NCBI GenBank assembly: GCA_022113835.1
Contig: JAILWY010000025.1
Coordinates: 8,676,001-8,740,000, forward strand
DNA length: 64,000 bases
Reading direction: 5' to 3'
DNA from: Atopsyche davidsoni
Taxonomy: Eukaryota > Arthropoda > Insecta > Trichoptera > Hydrobiosidae
The notes under the pieces were generated by a model, which was given only the letters and a program-made list of their open reading frames with translations, was not told the DNA's origin and did no database searches. Shown here one piece after another: positions 33,695 to 45,099 of this stretch. The translations under genes and the position numbers were made by a program. Positions within the stretch are counted from its first letter, which is position 1. Every line of letters begins with the position of its first letter.

Positions 33695-35279
33695 TATTGG
33701 GAAAAAAATATTGTAGTTAGCGGATATGTTAATAACGATCGCTGAGAATGTGAATTTGAAATACAGGGATGAGATAAATCTTAAAACTTTTATTAAAAAA
33801 ATTGTAAGGCGTATTCTAATTAAAATTAATTGACGCGGGCTGCAAAAAGGCTGATCCTCCTGCTATAGGAGTCACACAATTATCCACACACCGCTGCGAT
33901 TAATTGATATTTGAGATCAAAATCAGATATTTTGACTCGCACGTTCTTGTACTTTACAAATTATGATTCTAATCTCTCTTCATACTGTCGAATTAAAAGT
34001 AGAAATCGTGTTTAAATTTATGAACTACAGACAGATAAATTTTCTGCACCAACCTCTTTCATCAGATCGTGTGATTAGAGACCTGGATTAATGGTTGTAG
34101 ATAGACGTTGACAGGAATCCGAAGATGAGATTTTTCTTCCAGCAGCAATATTCTTTTATTATTTTTTTTTATTGTTTACTGGGAGCTTATTTATCTAAGG
34201 ATTGTTTAGAAATGACATGTTTCTCCTATGTACCTAGCTCCGTAGCGTATTCGCCAGAGTGCAAATGTGTAATATTTTCAAGAAGCCTATTAATAAATAT
34301 TGTTAAAAGTTTCAATCAGGCAAATATTTATTGTCTGTTGCATATGTTAAAATTACTGAACAGTGACGTTTTTGACAGGTCAAGTTGCCTCCTTGAGTCC
34401 ATAAATTTATTAAGTTTGGCAGCCTGTATTGTGCCAGTGGCAGCAGAGGTCACATTTGACCAGTTTAGTGCAGTCTTCAAAGTGGTGTTGTGTGTTTGGG
34501 GTGCTTCTAGTGATGTGTGTTTGCAGTGGTTGCAGTGATGTGGTGTTTGTGGTGAATTAATATTCTCCTTGAAGAGTGATTAACAGTTTTCAGACTCAGT
34601 GGTGAAGTGGACAAGAAATCATAAAATGTGCCAAGGATCTCTTTAAACAGGTACATTCAAATTTATCGGTCAAAGAAATGATTGTTACAAATTTGCTGTA
34701 GATCAAATGTAAAATTATCCTAGAATATCCCACAGATCTATTAAATTTTACCAGTTGCTTTAATCTGTAAACACTAAACAGTAGTTTAACAGCAAATCCA
34801 GCAATCAGCTATAAGTAATAAATATACAAATATATTATCATATATTTGTATTCCTTCATTCTTTTGTCACTTTGAATTAAATTAATATGACTTTTCAAAC
34901 TTTTCTTGTTTATGAATATAAATTATATTATACATTGAAGATTTAAGATCTTTTATAAATACTCTTAAAAATTACAACAACTTCACCGATTTTACAAGGC
35001 CTGTAAGAGTAGCACATCATATTATTATATATCCGGGGCAAATGTGGAATCACAGCTGTCACTTTAATCTAACACAGTTGCATTTATCAATAAAATTTAA
35101 AAAAAAGTAATACAAAAATATTAGACTAATTATCACAATAGATCAGGGTAGATTATTATAATAACAGAGCCTTTAGTTACAAATATACTTGTATACCATC
35201 ATTTTGAAAACAACGGTTATTTAAAAACAAAGCTTGAATAAACCCAGAAAATATTAATAGTGAATTTATTGTTTTTCAG
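33695..35279. other. Unassigned DNA, possible untranslated exon near 34490-34650
   Basis: No coding gene recognised. The 137-codon frame at 34125-34538 has no known similarity. At about 34649 the sequence AAACAG|GTACATT resembles a splice donor and could end a 5' untranslated exon for the candidate exon at 35280. Confidence 0.35.
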
Positions 35280-35388
35280 GTTCACAGAGTGTTATGTGGT
35301 AGCAGTGTGTAAGGAGTTATGCGGCCTTTCCTGAGCTGCAAGATATTGACAGCGGAAAGCTTGATCGGGCCTGCAGGCGCTTCAGCCG
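35280..35388 (+). CDS. Candidate exon with start codon, unidentified gene
   Basis: The segment is framed by an acceptor (TTTTTCAG|GTTC) and a donor (CCG|GTGAGTG). An ATG at 35319 opens a frame MRPFLSCKILTAESLIGPAG and on, which stays open to the donor. The block is GC-richer than its surroundings. No continuation exon was found before 64 kb, and the hAT transposon at 38231 would lie in the following intron if this gene is real. Confidence 0.35.
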
Positions 35389-38230
35389 GTGAGTGTTTTT
35401 ACTTTAATACAATGTCGTGCGGTTAGCATGAGTTACTGATTCCACTCAATTTATTTTAAAGTAGTATTTTTCGATAGTGCTTTGTTTATTCCATCAAAAT
35501 TTAATAACTGTTTTCCATTATAAAGCACTTTTCATTATTGCTTAATCTGTATTTTGCATCTGTCACAAGTTGCTTTTAGGTTGAATGGAGTTTTAGCATT
35601 CTAACCCAACGACCATATTCCTTCGGTTGACGGAACGTGACAGATTTAAGAAAATATATGAGCCAGCATTTTAATTAAATACATTTGATACAACATTTTT
35701 ATTGCTCTCGTATGTCTGATTCTCACATTAGAATTTATTTTCACATAGCATCATCTATTTCTTGTATAGAAAAATTAGAATTACTTCTTTGTTGCTATGC
35801 AGAAACAAGCATATAAATAAGTATGCATGTGGAGTTTTATAAGCCAATTACTTTGAGACTTGCATCTTTAATAATTTTACATTGTTTTATCATTTTGTGA
35901 TAGACAATTTTATTAATTTATTTATTAATTTATTTATTAATTTCTCAATTCACAACCACCTACCACTGGCAGGTAAGAATTGAATATTTTAGGCTGTTGT
36001 TTATCTAAATATGAGTAAGTTTGAGATTTTTATTAGATGTGAAAAAAAAATTGAAGAAAAGGATTTGTTTGCTGTAAAATGCACAGCATGTCCTAAAATG
36101 ACATTTGATCATTTGGTAATATTTCACGGTAGAAATTGAGCATATAATTTTATTATTTTTATCGGAAATTTATTTATTTAAACACAATCAAACTTTATAT
36201 TATTTTTTGCTCGTGAGTAGTATGGCTCATACAAGTTAATATATATTAAATAAAAAAATAATTGAACACCAATAAGTGTTTAACACAATTCAAATGAATA
36301 TTAATCTAATAATCGGAATAAGTAATTAATAAACGGTCTGTTTATACCAAAATATGGAATCTGTCTATCCGAATCCGGTATAAACATGTGTGATAAACTA
36401 CTGCACGAGGTGTCACTCGCTTCCGGTGTACTTTCTTATGAATCTGTCATGTTCCAAAAAGCCAGCACGCGTGTTACATTTCTTGTAGAATTTAACACCT
36501 GTTTCTTTTACATTTATGTGTATTTGATAGATTATTTTCTTATGTTGTTCTTCACAAATTGTTTTTTTATTTTAAGATTTTTTGACGTGTTAATATTTTA
36601 GAACAGTATTTGTTTTTTAAAACAGATGTTTTAATCAAATAATTGTAGGATATAGATAGATATATATTTAGCAGCAAAATTTTCTATGCAGTCAGGTTTC
36701 AGTGCTATGCAGTTGTTCTTTAGTTACTCATATAGATTAGTAAATATACTAATATAGGAGGAGTGCATATCTTTATTGATTTGTACTAAAATTACATTAG
36801 GTTTGATCATCAGTTATTCAATCGTTATTTGTTTTATTTTATTAAGGTATACAAGATTCGTTTTATCTACTGTCGGTATAGTTACTTTCAGATTTTATTA
36901 CTCCAGGTTCGGTTAGGCTTTTTAAAAATATTTTTTTATAATTTTTACATGTTAGGTGCATTTGTGTGAGGTTTCGATTTGTTTCGTTACAGAATACGAG
37001 TTAGATATGCGGTTGTTGAGACTTGATCAATCTTATTGTATATTTAAAATAAATTTTACATTGCTTAATGTAATAACGTAATTTTCATAATATAATTTCA
37101 AATAATTGGTCGACGTTTGACTTTACTCGTGTAAAATTAGTGTATTTCGAAAATCCCTTATGAGTATTCCGAGCGCAGAGTTTTCATTAATATATCGAAT
37201 TGTCCTAATTCTTAGGTAGTTTACCTTCATAAATTCATACTGAATTAATTACAATGTTTGAGATTAATCATTTGATATATACACAGATCCCCCGATTTAA
37301 ACGGTACTATATTTAGACAATTTCCCTTGTACACGGTTATTAAAATATTGGATTTAAATATAGGAAACAAGTAGTCATTTTTATTAGTTCCCTTGCTAAC
37401 ACCGTCGCTTATATTTCATTTTTCATTATCATTTTTTACAAAATGACCCGAATGTTGAAAGAACTCTCACATTAATAAATTAACGTCAAAACTTGAACCT
37501 CATCCCATACTATAGAGTGATGAAAGTGATGTCGTACCAATCGCAATGAATAGAATAACAGTCTACGAAAGTAATTGAATTGTCGGTTATTTAAAAATAA
37601 ATTCTATTTCTTGTTTCCATGTGCAAAATGAACTACACACATATACCTTTCTATTTGTGTCATTTTATGAACAGACCGTTTTTTTTAATTTTTAAAAAAT
37701 TATATATTCAGTTTTATTTTATGTTGAAATAATTGACTGAATTATGCACATGTATGTTTGATTTCTATTTACTCGGTTTTCTAAGAAACCCATCCTCAGT
37801 GTAAATCGGGGGAAAGGTGAATATATATTTAAAAAATGAAGTACCATTATATAAAATAGTATTTTAGAAGAAATCAACATTATAATGTTGACCGCACTGA
37901 TCTTTTTAAAGGTTTTTCTTTTATTTAATCATAACGAGGCTTAAAGTTTTTTTAATGTCACATATTCTGTGACCTGAGAACGGTTTCATCAGCTTGAGAA
38001 TATAGAACTCTCCAAGTGCAGTTAAATCTTCTCGTCTCTCATCCTTTCCTTAATAGGCAAGTCCATTTACTACATACTTCACATGTCAACCTAAATTTGA
38101 TTCTAAATTTATCCATTCTGTTTGCCACGTATAGGATTTCTTTCTTTAATTTCTGTACTTTTTGCCTTATAAGCAGAGCAATAAAGAATCTAATTTTTTT
38201 AGTTCCCATGTAGTTCCGAACACTCTAAAA
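35389..38230. other. Unassigned AT-rich DNA
   Basis: No gene, array or element recognised apart from short AT-rich simple sequence (for example ATTTATTAATTT at 35905-35945). Confidence 0.4.
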
Positions 38231-38250
38231 CATAGGTGGCCAACCCATGG

Positions 38251-38276
38251 CCCGCGTGCCACGCGTGGCACGCGGG
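38251..38276. repeat. 26-bp perfect palindrome in the hAT subterminal region
   Basis: It begins CCCGCGTGCCACG and is its own reverse complement, rich in CpG, and lies 20 bp inside the left end. Subterminal repeats serve as transposase binding sites in many hAT elements, which is a plausible role here. The same palindrome is in copy 2 at 58553-58578. Confidence 0.9.
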
Positions 38277-38637
38277 CGTTTATTTTTGGCCCACTGAGCA
38301 AATGCAAACATTTTTTTTTTATTTTACATAAAACCACCATTAGAATATTCCATTGAGCGTAGTTCGTATCATATCATATATATGGAAATATCTCAGTACA
38401 TTGATTCAACTATCGTGGCAATTTCTTTGTGTTAACAATCACAAATTTAAGCTGATTTTAAAAAGCGAGCACGTCGATTTCGCGTAGATTCTCGTGAGCG
38501 TGAATGCGGGATACCGTGGGGAAGGGAGGGAGGGGTGCGGAGCGGGTTGCTGGGTAATCCCCGGCTATCGTGCAAAGTCCAGTTCGCAGGTAGCTTGCAA
38601 AGTGCGTGGTTGTTTATTTAGGCTTAGTTAGACAGAA

Positions 38638-40458
38638 ATGGCGTCAAATAGTAAAAACCTTGGACCAAATAAGAGAAGATTCACCGAAGAACACAGAAGT
38701 TTTCAAGACAGATGGAGTATAAACTATTTTTTCGTGGAATTTAAATCAAAGCCAATATGCTTGATATGCAATAGTTCTGTTTCTGCATTAAAAGAGTATA
38801 GTATTAAACGTCATTACGAGGCTAAGCATGCAAATAGGTTTGATAAGTACGAAGGGCAATTTCGACAAGACCAAGTTAATTTATTAAAAAGAAAACTTTT
38901 TGCACAACATCAGACATTTACTAATATGACTGAAAACTCAAAATGCTATGTAAAAGCTAGTTATGCAATAGCCACGATACTTGCAAAAAAATCGAAGCCA
39001 TATTCAGATGGTGAAATTGTTAAGGAATGTTTGGAGAGTGCCGTTGAATTTATGTGCCCAGAAAAGAAAACAGACTTCTCAAAAATAAGCCTGTCTCGTC
39101 AAACTATTACTAGGCGTGTGGACGACATTGGAAAATATATTGAAGACAATTTGAAAAATCGAGCATCCAAATTCATATTTTATTCTCTAGCATTGGATGA
39201 AAGCACAGATCTAACAGATACCGCCCAAGTAGCAATATTTATTAGAGGTGTTGATGTCCATTTTAACAAAACAGAAGAATTAGCGGCACTGTATCCACTT
39301 AAAGACACCACTTGCTCACAAGATTTCTTAGGAGCTGTTACATCGACATTGAATCGTTTATCTTTACAACTCGACAACTTATCGGGCTTAGCAACAGATG
39401 GTGCTCCAGCAATGGTTGGTAAACACAATGGCTTAGTAAAATTGATTGAAGACGAGGCCAGGAAAGTTGGTAATACTTTGATGCTAAATTTTCATTGCAT
39501 TATTCATCAGGAAAATTTATGTTCCAAGTCCCTTAAAATGGATCATGTCATGAATGTGGTCATCAAAACAGTAAACCTTATTAAGTCGAAGGGGTTGAAT
39601 CACCGTCAGTTCCAAGAGTTTCTTAAGTCTTTGGATTCAGACTATAATGACGTTACATTTTATGCAGAAGTAAGGTGGCAGACCCGTGCCAAAATGTTGA
39701 AAAGAGTTTTTGCTTTGAAGCAAGAAATACAATCATTCTTCGCAACCAAGTCAAAACGTATCCCGGAATTTGAAGACAAGGAGTGGGTTAGAGACTTTGC
39801 ATTTCTGGTCGATATAGTTAGCCATCTAGATATTGTTAATACTCGTCTACAAGGGAAAGATCAACTAATCAATAACATGTATGATCATATTTGCGCATTC
39901 CAAATGAAACTTGGGGTTTGGGAACAACAGTTAAGGGCAAAAATCTACACTCATTTTCCTACATTATTATTGGAGCCAGACGTCACACAAATAGCGACGG
40001 ATAAGTACGCTTCGTTGATATCAAACTTGAAGCTGGAATTTGAAAACCGATTTCAAGATTTTAAAAAGCATCGCATGCTTTTTGCTGCATTTGCAACGCC
40101 ATTCTCCGTAGATGTGAATTCATTGCCAGGATTTTTACAAATGGAACATTGTGAAATGTATTGTGATACACAGTTAAAGGAGAAATTCAATCAAGTTGGT
40201 TTGGAAGAGTTTTACAAAACATATTTGGATAAGGAGAAATATCCTGTAATATATAAACATGCTCTTTTGATGATTTCGCTGTTTGGAAACACTTACACGT
40301 GTGAACAGCTTTTCACTAGAATGAAGTACATCAAATCTCATACAAGATCACGCATCACTGATGACCATTTGGAAAACTGTTTGCGTGTAGCGACATCATC
40401 AATCGATATTAACATTGATGCACTTGCTCTTGACAAACAAAATCAGACGTCTCATTAA
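38638..40458 (+). CDS. hAT transposase, GTF2IRD2/Charlie-like, 606 aa
   Basis: A complete frame from ATG to TAA. Residues 41-64 form a BED-type zinc finger (C41, C44, H59, H64). The RNase H-like catalytic region includes ALDEST (first Asp, about residue 187), GLATDGAPAM (second Asp, about 254) and the hAT CxxH motif in HCIIHQENL (about 288). The C-terminal dimerisation segment NTYTCEQLFTRMKYIKS with DDHLENCLRV lies at about 548-590. The protein would bind the element's ends and catalyse cut-and-paste transposition in the nucleus. Its closest relatives by eye are the transposases domesticated in vertebrates as GTF2IRD2 and ZBED-type proteins. The protein of copy 2 is identical. No stop, frameshift or lost motif was seen. 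Confidence 0.95.
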   Translation: MASNSKNLGPNKRRFTEEHRSFQDRWSINYFFVEFKSKPICLICNSSVSALKEYSIKRHYEAKHANRFDKYEGQFRQDQVNLLKRKLFAQHQTFTNMTENSKCYVKASYAIATILAKKSKPYSDGEIVKECLESAVEFMCPEKKTDFSKISLSRQTITRRVDDIGKYIEDNLKNRASKFIFYSLALDESTDLTDTAQVAIFIRGVDVHFNKTEELAALYPLKDTTCSQDFLGAVTSTLNRLSLQLDNLSGLATDGAPAMVGKHNGLVKLIEDEARKVGNTLMLNFHCIIHQENLCSKSLKMDHVMNVVIKTVNLIKSKGLNHRQFQEFLKSLDSDYNDVTFYAEVRWQTRAKMLKRVFALKQEIQSFFATKSKRIPEFEDKEWVRDFAFLVDIVSHLDIVNTRLQGKDQLINNMYDHICAFQMKLGVWEQQLRAKIYTHFPTLLLEPDVTQIATDKYASLISNLKLEFENRFQDFKKHRMLFAAFATPFSVDVNSLPGFLQMEHCEMYCDTQLKEKFNQVGLEEFYKTYLDKEKYPVIYKHALLMISLFGNTYTCEQLFTRMKYIKSHTRSRITDDHLENCLRVATSSIDINIDALALDKQNQTSH

Positions 40459-40546
40459 AATGTAATATATTTTGTTTATTTTTATATACAAATAAAATTG
40501 TATCTTCTATAAAAACACTATATTTCTTGCTTGCTTTTTATATTAA

Positions 40547-40809
40547 CACGTTGACTGCCGCTACGAATTATCTCATCCTTGTTTACTTGCCATTTTTGTG
40601 CAGCTACGATTAAACTCGGAATATATCAGTGCTAATATCGATAGATGGCTTCTGGGAAATGAAAAAAAAATCAATGCTGGCTTGTATGAACAGAAAATTT
40701 TGCTTTTTGATGATAACCATGCACTAAAATGAGAGTTTTTAATAATATAATGCCAATCAAATTGTCATTTTCAGCCAGATTTCTGAAAATTACAATGACA
40801 GTCAACGTG
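40547..40809. mobile_element. 263-bp piggyBac-type MITE nested in hAT copy 1
   Basis: TTAA lies on both sides (40543-40546 and 40810-40813), and the ends are the inverted repeats CACGTTGACTG/CAGTCAACGTG. TTAA duplication and this form of terminus are typical of piggyBac-type non-autonomous elements. It sits downstream of the transposase stop codon. The identical MITE is in hAT copy 2, so it was present before the hAT element multiplied. Confidence 0.8.
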
Positions 40810-40902
40810 TTAAATGAAATTTTGTCGTCCGGCCCAGTAGGCAATCCCATTTCCTCAATTTGGCCCGGTAGCTGAAAAAGGTTGGCCACCTATGCTCTAA
40901 AA

Positions 40903-41453
40903 GCTTCTGCTTCTGTGAACGTTATCATTAGCACATATATTATGCATATATTTAACATGCATAAATTTATACTGAAATAATTATTATATTTCAGATTAAT
41001 CATTTGATATGGACACCTATCTCCAGATTTAACGGTACTTTATTTTCACGATTTCTCTTTAACAATATAGAATTTAAAAGAAAAAAAAAAGTAGTCTTTA
41101 TTTATAAAATTGTTGAAACATACGTGAGTTGCCAGTAAAAAAATGTAAACGGATTTTTTTTTTAATACGTGAAGTCAGATACGGAGTTTAAAAAAGTTTT
41201 ATTTTAAATATGTTTAATAGTTTTAAATCAATAAGATATATGTTTAAGTACTAGGTTTATATTGTCTTTGGATTCGTAAGTGTACAGTTTCCGGTAAAAT
41301 CAAGATTTATTTGACATTTAGGGTTACGGGTAACTTATTCTTATTAAAGAAAGAAGTTCAAAAATCAACCCTCATTATTACTGTAGGTGATTTGAGTTGT
41401 GAGTTCAACGAGTAGATTAGGATTATCAAATGTACCAATTTGTAGATACATAT
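40903..41453. other. Unassigned AT-rich DNA
   Basis: Nothing recognisable between the hAT target duplication and the long LTR. Confidence 0.4.
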
Positions 41454-44400
41454 TGTGACGTTTCAGACCTGATATACCTGATAATCTAAAAGGTTAGAAG
41501 ACGCACCGAGTCTAAGACTCTAACGTAACTTAAATAACTAAACTATAACGTAAAGTAAGAACTTCTGACTCCCTTGAAAAGATCACGTCTAATCCGACCT
41601 AGCCTAAGGTTAATGACACTAACGACTACTCTTAAAAATATAACCTTAAATTTAGTTTTTCGGACTTGTTTGTTTTGAAGTTTAATTTTAACAATACCGT
41701 GAGGTTAAAGTAGATGGGATGGATCGGTAACAGACCGCCCACCTTCCCTACTAGTTCATCGCCACCTATGACTGTCAACGGATTTGACTAGTCGCCTTCC
41801 CCAAGGGAATCTCTCCGAGCAGAACAACTTAAGGTTGGATTGTCAAGAGAGCCCCTGCGATCCCTTCTGCACCAATATAAAACGAAGAAGCTATTACCGC
41901 GTTCAAACTCCGACTGAAAGGTGAACCCTTTTGTCCAAATATTAACTGAAGACGAGCAGGATATTATCTTGAATAAACCAAACAAATCCGATCGATGAGT
42001 TGAATGCTTTCGTCAAATACAGGAAATGCGTAGAATACTAGTCGCCAATAGCCACCTTCTCGTTCCGATGAACACGATGTTGTGAATTGATGATTACGGG
42101 CTGCAAGCAGTGTCCCGAACACGGTGAATTAGATAATGTTGAACGAGCTTGCCTTTAGAGCAGTTGTCGCTTCCGGAACGTTGGACCCTAAGGTCGTTGA
42201 AGAATTTAAGATAAAGTTGCGCAAGCTTGCCTTTAGAGCAGTTGTTGCGTTCTGGAACGTTGGACCAAAGGTCTTTGATGAATTTATTTTAGCAGGAACG
42301 AGGGGGATTAGCCCTACAGCAAACAGCTCCTGTCTTGCAATAAATTTATAAGTATTGACGCTGCGTTTAAAACTTTAACTCTTCCTGTACTTTCGGAAAC
42401 GCTTACGAACTCCTCGTTTACTATTTCTACAGTTCTATTCTTACAATTAGTACTATTTTGGGTATGGTGACACAGAAACGTTTAGGATCCCTGAAACAGT
42501 ATCAAAGCTTCGTTACGTCGACAGTCACGCGCGTAGGATTCTATCAAACCTAAGTTACCGATTCCGAGTAGCCTCGAACTGTATTATGCCCTTAAAAGCG
42601 CACACTTCTCCTTTAGAAGTCGAAATCGATAGCCCAAATCCTACTCTTTCTGAGAACGAGCTCCTTCCAAAACCCTAGGAGATGATACTGTTTCCCAGCG
42701 ACCTAAACGCTCAAAGCCTGTTAGTTACTAAAGGGATTGGAGTCTTTGAGTAGCTATACTCACAACTGAATACTTATTTTAGTAACTACAATATCTAGAA
42801 GAGGGCGGGTTAATTTCCTTATTAAATACCTTATACTTAAAATGTTAAATAATAAACCCCTGGCTCTGCACTAAAATAAAGGTCCAATATCGTGAACCTC
42901 AACTCGATACTAATTTCCTAAAACCACACACGGAAATAAATTAATCTAACTTAATCTGACTTTATCTACCATAAAACGTATAAAGCTATAACACTATAAT
43001 AACTTTACTCACTGTCTAAAACCCCTGATTAATTTCAAACCTAAAATCAGACTACCTCGAGCTCTTAACCAAACTGACAGTTCGAATGTCAGTTGTAAAT
43101 ATAACCTCTATCGTACCTTACGAGCACTTAAAATAACCGCGCACATATAAACACACAATCTATATCGAATATAGATTTCAACGTTATATTTAATTTAGCC
43201 CAACCGATATGGCTCGACTACACCGAATCCGAACACAACACAATAACCTTAAACAAAATAAACACAATTTATAAACAATTACAAAGTCATACACAACACA
43301 AATAACAACAGGCAACCGCGTAATATCCTATGGACTCTTACTCTAAACCCGTCGTTTCACAAAGTTATTATTATTACGTTAGAACTTTTTGAAACTTCCT
43401 AAGTTCTTTAAATTAATAACTATTAAGCTTAAAGACTATTACGTTTTAACTTTTTAAAACTACTTATCTGACAGTTCACACCGTGTGTACCAACTTAAGA
43501 ACTCAAAACCGACGCTGTAAAGAAAATAATATGGCCGCCAAAGGTGCCAACTGAGAAAATCAAACGTAACCTTTTAAACGGCTTGACGTTGACTTTTGAA
43601 CAGTCAATTAACAATTTATAACTTAATTTGGCAACTTTAAACAATATGAAACACAAAATAACCGTAAATAATAATACGTTATAAAGGAAATAGACTAAAG
43701 AAGAATTAACTAATTAATGAAAATAATAGAAAGTAAATAATTAAAGAAAGTAATTAATAAGCAAGGAAATAATTAAAATTAAGTAATAAAAAATAATAAC
43801 TAATAACGAAAACGAACTAATTAATATTGAAAGGAAATAATTTATAAAGATAATTCACGAGTTATATTTATAAAAAAGTAACGCGTTGACGAGATTCGGA
43901 CGGATAACTTATTTAAATATATTTCCCCAACCGACGCTTCCAAAATAACAAAATGGCGGCTACGTTAATTAAATTTTAAACCGCTTTCAATTTTACTAAT
44001 CGCCGCACTTGAGAAGTATTTAATCTCGTGAATTTAACCGACAACCTAATGCGAGCTTCTTAAAACAATACTTTTTCCCGAACAAATAAATACAATAAAA
44101 AACAAATCTCTTTCTTCTCTGAAGAACCCCGGAAGACCAGGAAATCTGGTACCACCGTCTGATACTCCGGACTTCCCGTCCTTCACCAGGATCAGCCAAA
44201 GAATAAATCAAATCTGAAAACGATTTGTAAAACAAAAAAATAATTAGTCACTTGAAGTTAAAATAATAAAAATGCAAAAATGCACGAAATGCAAAATGTG
44301 CCAATGGCGGACCCAAGCGTGCCCTTAGAAAGGTTTGGGGTATTTTTTAAATATATTCAACTGTTATATTCTAAATGTTGCAAATAAATATAAGGAAATA

Positions 44401-44737
44401 ATTATAATGAAACCACGTCCTGATACTCGATCGCCTCCTCGTATTTCACTAAAATATATGAATTTAAAATTGCTAATTTAAACAACTAGTCGAGACACCG
44501 AAATAGCACTCTCCTCCTCGGGGGTCCGTCTTCGAATCCCGTTTTTTCCGCAAGCCAGGGGGCTGGATCTCAGGGAGATCCGGCAAAAAAAAAAGGTACC
44601 TGTTTTAGCGCAGACCGTAAGAAGCATTCCCCTACTTTTATGACTTTTAAAACAAAACCCCGCATTTAACCGCGAAGTTTGAAATCGCGCCCCGCAGAAT
44701 AAATTCAGATAATGACAAATATCATTATTTGTCACAG
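41454..44737 (-). mobile_element. Long LTR (about 3.28 kb) of an unclassified LTR retrotransposon
   Basis: Starts TGTGACG and ends TGTCACA. Just outside the right end, the minus strand reads ATCAGGGGGAGGAC directly before the terminal TG, a polypurine tract as found at the start of a 3' LTR; this gives minus orientation. The central part is shared with 23284-25490. There are no long frames inside. The TG..CA termini and the purine tract support an LTR, but no gag or pol accompanies it, so the family is unknown and the length is unusually large. Confidence 0.6.
42147..42290. repeat. 78-bp tandem duplication within the long LTR
   Basis: Two units starting GCTTGCCTTTAGAGCAGTT at 42147 and 42225, with about ten differences. 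A related single unit (CTGGAACGTTGGAC) appears at about 45518 in the neighbouring related repeat. Confidence 0.85.
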
Positions 44738-44752
44738 TCCTCCCCCTGATAT
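44738..44752 (-). promoter_or_regulatory. Polypurine tract of the long-LTR element
   Basis: On the minus strand the sequence reads ATCAGGGGGAGGAC immediately before the LTR's TG. Reverse transcription of LTR elements uses such a tract to prime plus-strand synthesis. Confidence 0.55.
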
Positions 44753-45099
44753 ACGAATTTTTTTCCGTTCTAAGGAACAAAAATATTGTGTATCACAACA
44801 TTCAACTAGCCCGCAAACTAACGTCGAATTATCTCCCTCCGCTCTCAAGTGATGGGTCTTAATTCCCGCCGTATTTAGTAAATATGCATAGTCCTCCAGT
44901 CTACGCTTAACATAAGATATCGTGTCGATATAGCCGTACAATTGTCATTCATCTGTGGTGATTCCACCCCCTGCCTAAGCTAAAAATTCTAATTATAATA
45001 ACCTTAATTAAATTAGACGCGAACGTTATAAAATTCCTAGTAATAATTTTCCTGAAAACTTCTAAAACAAAAATTAACTTAAAACTAGTGGTTCAGAAT

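Larger units (their letters stand above)
38231..40894 (+). mobile_element. Intact hAT transposon, copy 1 (2664 bp)
   Basis: The termini are the perfect 15-bp inverted repeats CATAGGTGGCCAACC (38231-38245) and GGTTGGCCACCTATG (40880-40894). The 8-bp sequence CTCTAAAA flanks both ends (38223-38230 and 40895-40902), the duplication size of the hAT superfamily. It contains one full-length transposase frame, a 26-bp palindrome near the left end and a 263-bp nested MITE. Copy 2 at 55935-58598 has the same length, and every stretch I compared matched. This copy looks young and potentially self-mobilising. Confidence 0.97.

Noticed and set aside
34125..34538. 137-codon plus-strand frame as a gene
   Set aside because: Composition is that of random AT-rich sequence, similarity was not recognised, and the start lies in low-complexity T-rich DNA. 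Kept only as unassigned DNA.
39180..39428. Antisense open frame within the hAT transposase (also 57401-57649)
   Set aside because: It is a shadow of the transposase frame, identical in both copies only because the elements are identical.
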